A stretch of 64,000 bases of DNA from Shewanella profunda. Its GTDB lineage: Bacteria; Pseudomonadota; Gammaproteobacteria; Enterobacterales; Shewanellaceae. The stretch is taken from contig NZ_JAKILG010000008.1 in NCBI RefSeq assembly GCF_023283765.1, forward strand, positions 56,228-120,227, read 5' to 3'. The translations under genes and the position numbers were made by a program. Positions 56,759-64,000 of this stretch are shown here, one piece after another; within the stretch, counting starts at the first letter, position 1, and every line of letters starts with the position of its first letter. Below the pieces are notes generated by a model. It did not search any database. It saw only the letters and a list, made by a program, of their open reading frames with translations, and was not told where the DNA came from.

Positions 56759-58975
56759 CTAAAAATTTTTACCTACAAACAAATAGAAAGACCTATCGCC
56801 AAAGTCTGTGATCCCAAATCCTAATGCTGCTGGCCCTAACGCGGTATCTGTACCTACATAAAGACTCGAAGCATAAATCAGATCCGTCAGTGTGACTTCA
56901 GTACGTTCATACCAAACATTCCCCGCCTCTAAACTCCAGCCAAGATAAAGAGGATAATCCCTCATACCAAGGGCATCACGTCCGAGATCGTATTGATAAA
57001 TAAAGGCACCAAACACTTTGTGCGCCCCGGTAAGAGAGTTTTTATGATAACCAGAAAGATTTAAAAATCCGCCTAGATCAGAAAGATGCAGCGTATTGAC
57101 GCCATCGTTATCATTAGTTGCGATTGAGGTCTTACCCACAAAAGCATGGTTGCCCACACTCAGGGCACCTTTCCAATCCGCCTCTATCTGTACACTGTAA
57201 TTGTTTTCATTGTTATCGATAACATCGTCAAAATCTTCGTTACGAAGATAGATATTAAGCGTGATGCGATTGCCAGATGTGGGGAAACTAATGCTATCTA
57301 AACTATCGTAGCCAAATCTCAAATAGGCGCCGTAGGACTTGAAATCTAAACTCTCAATTAACCACGCATCATTTTCTATCGCACCTTTTTCACCAAGGAT
57401 ACCTAATTCAATACTTCCCTGAAGGGTATAGTTGTAACCAATACCAAACTCAACGGTGTGGGTTTTCTTATCGAAAACTAAGACACGGCTGTTATTATCA
57501 AATAGATCCCAGTTACGGATATCGTATTGATATCTGGCCCGACTAAAGAACTCCTGATCCCTATCGAGGGGTTGATAGAATTCGGTGGCAAATAACTTTT
57601 CAAACCCAAGTTTGACTTCATTACGCCACTCGCCACCATTGAAAGTTAAATCAGTCATAGTGTAAGCCATATCAAAACTGATGGCCGAGTCGGCATTAAA
57701 GTCATCCTCCCAGTTAAAGCCGAGCTGAAAATAATTCGGTCCCCAAGACTTAGCCTTAGTGATAACAGTCAGTGTCCGCCCCTCTTCTCCTTCAACAAAC
57801 TCAGCATCAACACGTTCAAATTTATTGAGGGAATAAATACGTTTTAATGCCTCATTTAGCTCATCTTTAGATACGGCTTGTCCCTTGTGCAGATTTAAGG
57901 TTTCCTTTAAGAGGTTCAGGCTCACCTTAGATTGGTTATCAAACACAATTTCACCAATGGGATGCGACACATCCGCCATCAAGAGTTTGCCTTTAGCTCT
58001 TTTAGCGTCAACGTAGATGGCATATTCCTCAGGGCTCACACTCATCCTGCTCAGCTTATCGAGTTGATTATTCGCCGCTTCTTTTCCGAGGGTTAATGCC
58101 AGTGGCATGATAGTAAAATCAGTTGTACTTAAAGCATCGATAGCTGGGCGAATTAACACATCTTTATCTGTCAGTAGCTGTTTTTGCTTCTCGGTGCTAG
58201 CGTTAGTCAGGAAGTTTGATAACTGATCGAGTACGGCTATAGTGCTGTATAATTTATCTTTTTTGACTAGAGGTGAACCAATATCGACGGCAATAATAAT
58301 GTCGGCACCCATGGCTTTAACCACATCGATGGGCATGTTATTCGCTATCCCCCCGTCAACCAGCAACTTGCCCTCAAATTGTGTGGGCTGAAGTGCACCA
58401 GGCACAGTCGCGGACGCTTGCATCGCATTCACTAGGCTACCGTGGCTGATGATAACGGGTTGGCTAGTTTCCAAATCGGTTGCTACCGCGCGGTAGGGAA
58501 TCGCTAAATCATCAAAATTACCAAATTGTTGAACTAAATCGGTTGATTGCCTGAGTAGCTGCGACATTGTCTGCCCGCGCAACACGCCGCTTGGCGCCCT
58601 AACTTCACCTTCGTTGTAACCGATATTGAGGGGAATATTGTAGCGATCGCGTAACTGTTTATCCCTAAAACTCAAAATATTACGGGGGATCGTATCCGAA
58701 TAGCCACTATCCCAATCAACGCCCATCATAATACTTTCAACGTCACTGGCGCTGTACCCAAGGGAGTACATTCCTGCGACATAAGCACCTATGCTTGTGC
58801 CCGCAATGTAATCCACTGGGATATTATGTTCCTCTAATATTTTAAGCACACCGACATGGGCCGCGCCTTTCGCTCCACCACCACTGAGTACCACCCCAAT
58901 TTTAGGCCGTTCAGCAGCCACTAAAGGGGTAAATAACAAGCATAAAAAGATGGAGGCGAGTATTCGGCGCATCAT
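56759..58975 (-). CDS. Patatin-like phospholipase fused to POTRA and Omp85 barrel (type Vd, PlpD-like)
   Basis: 738 residues. Signal peptide (about 1-21), then a patatin domain (about 24-320) with oxyanion GGGAKG (32-37), catalytic Ser61 in GTSIG and the dyad Asp in VDGGIANNMP (about residue 210). A POTRA-like domain (about 330-410) and a C-terminal beta-barrel (about 420-738) ending FYLFVGKNF, a typical outer-membrane terminal strand, follow. This is the type Vd autotransporter layout in which the lipase is carried by its own barrel. The phospholipase activity is inferred from the intact dyad; whether it is cleaved and released is unknown. Confidence 0.9.
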   Translation of the reverse strand: MMRRILASIFLCLLFTPLVAAERPKIGVVLSGGGAKGAAHVGVLKILEEHNIPVDYIAGTSIGAYVAGMYSLGYSASDVESIMMGVDWDSGYSDTIPRNILSFRDKQLRDRYNIPLNIGYNEGEVRAPSGVLRGQTMSQLLRQSTDLVQQFGNFDDLAIPYRAVATDLETSQPVIISHGSLVNAMQASATVPGALQPTQFEGKLLVDGGIANNMPIDVVKAMGADIIIAVDIGSPLVKKDKLYSTIAVLDQLSNFLTNASTEKQKQLLTDKDVLIRPAIDALSTTDFTIMPLALTLGKEAANNQLDKLSRMSVSPEEYAIYVDAKRAKGKLLMADVSHPIGEIVFDNQSKVSLNLLKETLNLHKGQAVSKDELNEALKRIYSLNKFERVDAEFVEGEEGRTLTVITKAKSWGPNYFQLGFNWEDDFNADSAISFDMAYTMTDLTFNGGEWRNEVKLGFEKLFATEFYQPLDRDQEFFSRARYQYDIRNWDLFDNNSRVLVFDKKTHTVEFGIGYNYTLQGSIELGILGEKGAIENDAWLIESLDFKSYGAYLRFGYDSLDSISFPTSGNRITLNIYLRNEDFDDVIDNNENNYSVQIEADWKGALSVGNHAFVGKTSIATNDNDGVNTLHLSDLGGFLNLSGYHKNSLTGAHKVFGAFIYQYDLGRDALGMRDYPLYLGWSLEAGNVWYERTEVTLTDLIYASSLYVGTDTALGPAALGFGITDFGDRSFYLFVGKNF

Positions 58976-59145
58976 GAAGGGTCACTTTTTATAGGATAAA
59001 AATTCGAGTTATACTAACAAACTTATGCATTTAACCGTCAGTCATATTTTATCTGAACCGATGAGTTCACTGACGGTTAACATGGAATAACGACAGTCCT
59101 TTTAGTAGTAAAATCCTGTTTCAGTATGAGATCCACACCCTGCAG

Positions 59146-62100
59146 CTATCTTGAGCTATTTGTGTTCGCAGCCGCGATATAATGTTCAAAATCCGTCACC
59201 GACATAGGTTTCGCAAAATAGTAACCTTGGATGACATAACAACCTCGACCGAAAACCTGTTCTAACTGTTCTACCGTTTCAATCCCCTCTGCAACCACAT
59301 TTAATTTAAGATTGCGCGCCAATTCGATAATACTGCTCACTATCGCTTGGTCTGCAGCATTAGTCGCAATATCAATTAGGAATGATCGGTCAATTTTTAG
59401 CGTGTTAACATCAAAATGCCGTAAATATGCCAGTGATGAATACCCTGTTCCAAAGTCATCAATTGCAACCTCAATGCCTAAGGACTTTAATTGAGTTAAA
59501 TGACTTTTTGCGACCTGCAACTCCTTCATCAATACCCCTTCGGTGATTTCTAATCCAAGGGATGAAGGCGGCATCTGGGTTTCTAGCAAGATTTTTTGAA
59601 TGCCATCAATAAAATCGGCCTGACGAAAATGCACTGCTGAAATATTCACCGACAGCTTAAATGGCTCAGGGTAATCTTTAACCCACTTTGCCCCGTGTAA
59701 ACAGGCTTGGCGTAATACCCAGTGATCAATCTCAACAATAAGACCGCATGCTTCCGCCACCTTAATAAAAATATCGGGACGAATAAATCCTTCCTGTGGA
59801 TGGCGCCAGCGGATCAAGGCTTCCATACCGACAAATTTATCCCCCTGCACAATATCAATCTGCGGCTGGTAATAAAGTTCAAATTCCTCACGTTCAATCG
59901 CTTTTCGTAAATCGGCTTCTAAGCGTAAATGGTATAAAGCCTGCGCGTTACGTTCCGACGAGTAATATTTAAAATTCCCACGCCCTTCTTCCTTCGCATG
60001 GTACATGGCAAGATCGGCATTTTTAATAAATGCCTCAGGCTGAATGGCATCATCAGGCCAAATGCTAATGCCAATACTGGTGGAGATATAAAATTCCCGG
60101 CCAAACAACTTGAAGGGCGCAACTATCTGTGCCAATAACCGCTCGGCAACGTGGTTAATCTCATCGAGACTATTCGCATCTCGCAGCAAAATAACAAATT
60201 CATCCCCCCCAAAACGACAGAGTAAGTGCTCGCTAGAGATACAGGACTGCAGTCGGTTTGAGGCTTCAACTAAAAGAGCATCCCCCATACTGTGGCCGTA
60301 GGAATCGTTAACATGCTTAAACCTATCGAGGTCGAGGAAGAGCAGTGCCAGTTTTTCTCCTGTTTGCTGCGCCACTTGTATCGACTGCAATAGTCGATTG
60401 GAAAACAAGGAGCGATTAGGCAAACCCGTTAACACATCATAATTGGCAAGACGCCTTAAATCGGCTTCGGTTCTTTTACGCTCGGTAATATCTGAAAACA
60501 CAACGACATAATAATGTTCTTTATTATTTGCAGTTTGCATTACCGACACATTGAGCCACACAGGACACAGGCGGCCGTTTTGACCTACTAACTCACGCTC
60601 CCCCGTCCAAGACGTTTCTTTCTCTAGTAACTGTTTAATCTCATTAGACAAACCATCATTCATTTGCACAAATTGAGAAAAGGACAAACCAACTAAATCA
60701 CTGTCACCTGAACCGATAATCTGCTGTGCCGCATGATTAGCGACCCGAATATTCTCATTACTCTCTAAAATCAATACACCTTCAGAGGTGTTTTCAAAGG
60801 CTTGAGCCAGTAATTTAACTTCATCCTCGAGCAGCCTCTGCACGGTAATATCGCTGTAAATCCCAGCGGCACGCTCAATCTCATGGGTATGTTTATTACG
60901 GGTAACAGCGCGCCCCCTTACCCTTAACCATCCCCATTGACCATCTTTACGCTGATAACGATATTCGGTCTCAAAGCGGTCCACTTCCCCCGCTAACATA
61001 CTCTTCCACTGAGTCAGAACTCTGTCCCTATCCTGTGGATGCACAGGTAAATCCTCGAGTGAAACAACGATATCATTCGCATGATCTCCAAGTACGCCAC
61101 CACGATTATCGAGATCAAATTCTTGAGTATCTTTATGCCACTCCCAAAGATCTGAGTCGCTACCACGCAATGATTGCCTTAATCTGTCATCACTCTCAGT
61201 TAATGCCTGATTCATCAACATAAAGGTACGAACCTGTCGCTGCCGATACCAAGCAACACTGAGCACAATCCCTAAAAATAGCAGGAGTAAAATGCCTTTA
61301 AACCCTTGGGATAACCACCAGTGTTGCTCAACATAAAATGGAAATGAAAAAGGCTTACTAGACCATATCCCATTGACTTGGCTTAAAATATCTAACACAT
61401 ACTCACCGGCAGCTAACCCCGCAAGATTGATTTGAGACTCTCCCTGCAATAAAACGTAACTGTCATCCCCACCCTGAGAGCGCAGTCGATACTTAAACTG
61501 CATCGGTGAATCATCAAGGTAATCGAGATTGGTGATCTGTAAGCTCACGATATTGGCATCGGGTTTAATCACCATCATGGGCTGGGGGAGCAATGACACC
61601 TCGGTGGCGTTATCGTAATACACAGAGACAGACTCAAGCATGACATGGTCATAGTTAATACGGTTTACAAGCCCATCCACATCCAATCGCATGACACCTT
61701 CTGGCGTACCCAAATAGAAACCCATTTGGGGAGAATAGAAATAGGCCCCCTCATTCATCTCATCGGATATAAACCCATCCCTATGGTTGAAAATGGCGAT
61801 ATTTCCCGTCTCTGTATCCTGACGGATTAACGAGTCAGCACAACCCACTAGATTCGACTTAGGTGTTTTTTGGATAAAAAACACCGAACTGCAGTTTAAT
61901 TGCCACTCCTGCGTCAGGGATGTTAGCTCATCGGTTTGTTGATGGTATTCAAACAACCCTTTCTCGTAGGAACCAAACCACATAACGCCAGATGACATTT
62001 CCTCAATATGGCTCACAGTTGGGGGCGTACCGAAGGCACTGAATAGGTGTCGCTTATCGTGGAACTCACCCTCAAGATCAACATAACCAAAGATTTTTTT

Positions 62101-63612
62101 CCCACCAACCCATAGATTACCGTCTGAGGTGCGATAAATAGTGCGAATGGTCGGACGTTTGGGCTCATTAGCGTTATTGGAGAGTCTAGCTATATCAAAG
62201 GGGTGAGGTTCGGATAAACCTAACTCCCAGAAATACAGCCCAGTTGACGTCGCAATCCAAATACGTTCTTTTAGCTGCGGATCTTTATAGGTTTTATAGA
62301 CTAGCTTATTTTTAAATCCATCTTGACCATTGACCCACTGAGAAAAACTTTTACCTTGTAAGGTCTGCTTATCGACAACAAAAAGCCCTCCCGTTGTCGA
62401 TATCAATAAATTATGCTCACCAAACTCATTGATATCGTAAATACCTTCGTGTGGCTCTAATCCATCAATGGGGATATCCACCGCTTTTGGGCTATGTTTG
62501 CCAATAAAAGCCAAGCTTGAAGACCCCAACCAAACCCCTTCGTCATTTGCACGCACGGACCAAGTCATAGCATCGGTCAACTGGTAAGGTTGATTGGCGG
62601 TATAAGTCTCGAGAATAAAATCCGGTGGCGAGGCTAGCAAAGCTAAACCGTCACCAGAGCCACCAACCCACATAAGACCAGAACTATCGAACAACATAGT
62701 CTTCAGTATTTCCATGTTGGCCTGCGTCTTGAGTTCTTGCTGATAGTTTTCAACTCGACGAGTTTCGGGTGACCATTTCAACAACCCAATACGGCTGGTA
62801 AACCACAAAGCTCCTTTAGGATCCTCAACAATTGAGGTGCACCATTCGGGCAATTCTGGTACTGCCACTATTTGTTGACTAGCCAGATCGAGCTGATAAA
62901 CCCCTCGCCCTGTCGCAATCCAAATCCTATGCTTTGTATCCTCGAACATATCGAGAATACTGCCCATAGCCTCGGTCCAAGGGTATTGCAACCGGCGTTC
63001 GCCATTTTTATCCAGCATTGCTAACTGCAATTGGCTCGCCACTAACATTTCACCATTTGGCAATGAAAGTAACTTACGCCAAGGAAGATCACGATTAACG
63101 GGTAACTGAGTGATAATCGACAGCTCAGTCTTTGCGGGGGAAAAATCGTAAATATGTCCACTATCGGTCAGCAACAACCATGTTTGATCATTCTTGCGAG
63201 CAGCAGAAAGAAGTGCTCCACCCACATATTGGGGAAAGAGCTGAGGCGAACCAAAAACAGTAAATTGATTGTTAACTATGTCATAAAGGTAAATAGCGGA
63301 ATTGGTGTTAACGAGTAAATGGTCACGATCAATATTGACCACTGAGGTTAAAAAGTCATCCGCAAGGCGCGACTCTGAACCAATTTTGTCGATGCGTCGC
63401 ACCTTAGAATTGCTGACTCGATATAGCCCCTGCTCAGTCGCCGCCCAAACAAAACCGTGATCATCTAAGGCCAAACCTCGGATACTGGTCGCGGCCAAAC
63501 CGTCTCTGTCGGTAAAGACACGTTGCACAAAGCCACCCGCCCAAACAGAGCCTAGGCTAGTGGTGAAAAGGATAAGACATGCTAGAAGTATTCTAATTAT
63601 TTTTATCTGCAT
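59146..63612 (-). CDS. Beta-propeller (Reg_prop) - Y_Y_Y - PAS - GGDEF - EAL signalling receptor
   Basis: 1488 residues. Signal peptide (about 1-25), a periplasmic beta-propeller of repeated [TS]xxGLxxLD-type blades (about 28-640, e.g. WAATEQGLYR, WIATGRGVYQLD), a Y_Y_Y domain (about 655-765) and one membrane helix (about 775-795) precede two PAS domains (about 810-930 and 945-1065). GGDEF (about 1070-1235, RFGGDEFVIL intact) and EAL (about 1245-1485, GMEALIRWRHPQEG, DDFGTGYSSLAYL) follow. It is an exported-sensor cyclic di-GMP enzyme. The receptor half resembles hybrid two-component sensors for extracellular carbohydrates, but here the output is cyclic di-GMP rather than a kinase. The ligand is unknown. 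Confidence 0.93.
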   Translation of the reverse strand: MQIKIIRILLACLILFTTSLGSVWAGGFVQRVFTDRDGLAATSIRGLALDDHGFVWAATEQGLYRVSNSKVRRIDKIGSESRLADDFLTSVVNIDRDHLLVNTNSAIYLYDIVNNQFTVFGSPQLFPQYVGGALLSAARKNDQTWLLLTDSGHIYDFSPAKTELSIITQLPVNRDLPWRKLLSLPNGEMLVASQLQLAMLDKNGERRLQYPWTEAMGSILDMFEDTKHRIWIATGRGVYQLDLASQQIVAVPELPEWCTSIVEDPKGALWFTSRIGLLKWSPETRRVENYQQELKTQANMEILKTMLFDSSGLMWVGGSGDGLALLASPPDFILETYTANQPYQLTDAMTWSVRANDEGVWLGSSSLAFIGKHSPKAVDIPIDGLEPHEGIYDINEFGEHNLLISTTGGLFVVDKQTLQGKSFSQWVNGQDGFKNKLVYKTYKDPQLKERIWIATSTGLYFWELGLSEPHPFDIARLSNNANEPKRPTIRTIYRTSDGNLWVGGKKIFGYVDLEGEFHDKRHLFSAFGTPPTVSHIEEMSSGVMWFGSYEKGLFEYHQQTDELTSLTQEWQLNCSSVFFIQKTPKSNLVGCADSLIRQDTETGNIAIFNHRDGFISDEMNEGAYFYSPQMGFYLGTPEGVMRLDVDGLVNRINYDHVMLESVSVYYDNATEVSLLPQPMMVIKPDANIVSLQITNLDYLDDSPMQFKYRLRSQGGDDSYVLLQGESQINLAGLAAGEYVLDILSQVNGIWSSKPFSFPFYVEQHWWLSQGFKGILLLLFLGIVLSVAWYRQRQVRTFMLMNQALTESDDRLRQSLRGSDSDLWEWHKDTQEFDLDNRGGVLGDHANDIVVSLEDLPVHPQDRDRVLTQWKSMLAGEVDRFETEYRYQRKDGQWGWLRVRGRAVTRNKHTHEIERAAGIYSDITVQRLLEDEVKLLAQAFENTSEGVLILESNENIRVANHAAQQIIGSGDSDLVGLSFSQFVQMNDGLSNEIKQLLEKETSWTGERELVGQNGRLCPVWLNVSVMQTANNKEHYYVVVFSDITERKRTEADLRRLANYDVLTGLPNRSLFSNRLLQSIQVAQQTGEKLALLFLDLDRFKHVNDSYGHSMGDALLVEASNRLQSCISSEHLLCRFGGDEFVILLRDANSLDEINHVAERLLAQIVAPFKLFGREFYISTSIGISIWPDDAIQPEAFIKNADLAMYHAKEEGRGNFKYYSSERNAQALYHLRLEADLRKAIEREEFELYYQPQIDIVQGDKFVGMEALIRWRHPQEGFIRPDIFIKVAEACGLIVEIDHWVLRQACLHGAKWVKDYPEPFKLSVNISAVHFRQADFIDGIQKILLETQMPPSSLGLEITEGVLMKELQVAKSHLTQLKSLGIEVAIDDFGTGYSSLAYLRHFDVNTLKIDRSFLIDIATNAADQAIVSSIIELARNLKLNVVAEGIETVEQLEQVFGRGCYVIQGYYFAKPMSVTDFEHYIAAANTNSSR

Positions 63613-63713
63613 TTGACGACCATAGGTGTACTCTAGCAGCTCAAAAGCCTCAATTCATCCGCTGGTTTACAGAAAAATTACATTTTTTATTGTCTTATAC
63701 CCATCGTATAAAT

Positions 63714-63741
63714 AAAAAAGCGCTCATATGAGCGCTTTTTT
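63714..63741. terminator. Bidirectional palindromic terminator
   Basis: AAAAAAGCGCTCATATGAGCGCTTTTTT is read as two perfectly matched 14-nt halves (63714-63727, 63728-63741), with T-runs on both strands. It lies just outside the insertion-sequence end. Confidence 0.75.
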
Positions 63742-63750
63742 AGTCGAATG

Positions 63751-64000
63751 TGACCCGTCCTAAATAGCGTTGACACTTTTCAAACTCATTTTGGAGAGTG
63801 TAATGACTTCAACAATTAAACGAACTCAACGTGACTATTCCCTCGCTTTTAAATTGGCCGTTGTTGACCAAGTGGAAAAAGGCGAGCTGACCTATAAGCA
63901 GGCCCAAGACAAGTACGGTATTCAAGGTTGCTCCACCGTGTTAGTTTGGCTACGCAAGCATGGAAAACTGGATTGGTCCCAAGGGACACCATCTACATCA
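63751..64000 (+). mobile_element. IS3-family-like insertion sequence, left end (continues beyond window)
   Basis: A probable left terminal repeat begins TGACCCGTCCTAAATAGCG at 63751. A transposase frame opens 52 bp inside. The right end and target duplication are outside the window. It sits in the intergenic region upstream of the 1488-residue receptor gene. Confidence 0.7.
63803..64000 (+). CDS. IS3-family transposase OrfA (3' part outside window)
   Basis: 66 codons from ATG 63803 with GGAGAG upstream, open to the window edge. It starts MTSTIKRTQRDYSLAFKLAV and contains the helix-turn-helix of IS3 OrfA proteins (QAQDKYGIQGCSTVLVWLRK, about 34-53). OrfA binds the insertion-sequence ends; OrfAB, the catalytic fusion, would come by frameshift downstream. 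The family assignment is solid, the exact element is not named. Confidence 0.85.
   Translation, partial: MTSTIKRTQRDYSLAFKLAVVDQVEKGELTYKQAQDKYGIQGCSTVLVWLRKHGKLDWSQGTPSTS

Noticed and set aside
1..64000. tRNA, rRNA or CRISPR arrays
   Set aside because: No T-loop or cloverleaf pattern and no regularly spaced direct repeats were seen on either strand.

Overview
The window looks like chromosome of a Shewanella species from the oneidensis/putrefaciens group. The evidence is a dissimilatory octaheme sulfite reductase (SirA type) with its own haem-lyase genes, a Tat-exported flavoprotein reductase paired with a small tetrahaem cytochrome c, several GGDEF/EAL proteins, and ordinary gammaproteobacterial housekeeping genes (uvrD, ubiA, purHD, hemE, rsd, acnB, pepO). 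Coding sequence has moderate GC. The stretches at about 14.0-16.4 kb and 27.6-28.5 kb are clearly more AT-rich or repeat-laden. No tRNA, rRNA or CRISPR array was seen.

Layout. 0-7.3 kb: a sulfite-respiration cluster. A membrane-protein fragment, an FKBP isomerase, a rhodanese and sirA run leftward; a CcmF-like, a CcmH-like and a DsbE-like gene run rightward from a shared 555-bp divergent promoter region. 7.5-14 kb: MazG-like and HhH proteins, an AI-2E-type permease, nitronate monooxygenase, ubiA and uvrD. 14.0-16.4 kb: a small island in which one AT-rich DUF3800 gene lies between multi-hairpin repeats that share a CATCCATG core. 16.4-21.2 kb: methyltransferase, NUDIX, YpfJ-like and YjgR-like genes and an unrecognised 40-codon gene.

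21.7-30.6 kb is the most coherent accessory module: a TAXI-type TRAP importer with a DUF1850 protein, a GntR/FCD regulator, an OprD-like porin, a short lipoprotein, a Tat flavoprotein reductase and a tetrahaem cytochrome. It reads as uptake plus periplasmic respiration of an unsaturated organic acid whose identity is unknown. 30.7-39 kb: diguanylate cyclase, FKBP, trxC, a DASS symporter, rsuA, a PepSY iron-reductase-like operon with a Fur-like site, and an SPFH protein. 39.1-41.2 kb: a ZntR-like regulator and a permease with a Cys-Cys/Met-rich loop, driven by a textbook MerR-type promoter with a 20-bp spacer.

41.4-64 kb: purHD with a structured leader, an SDR, a GGDEF-EAL protein, hemE, a candidate small RNA with its own promoter and terminator between hemE and rsd, acnB (GTG start), a HAD phosphatase, pepO, a patatin/Omp85 protein, a 1488-residue beta-propeller-PAS-GGDEF-EAL receptor, and the left end of an IS3-family-like insertion sequence that runs off the window.
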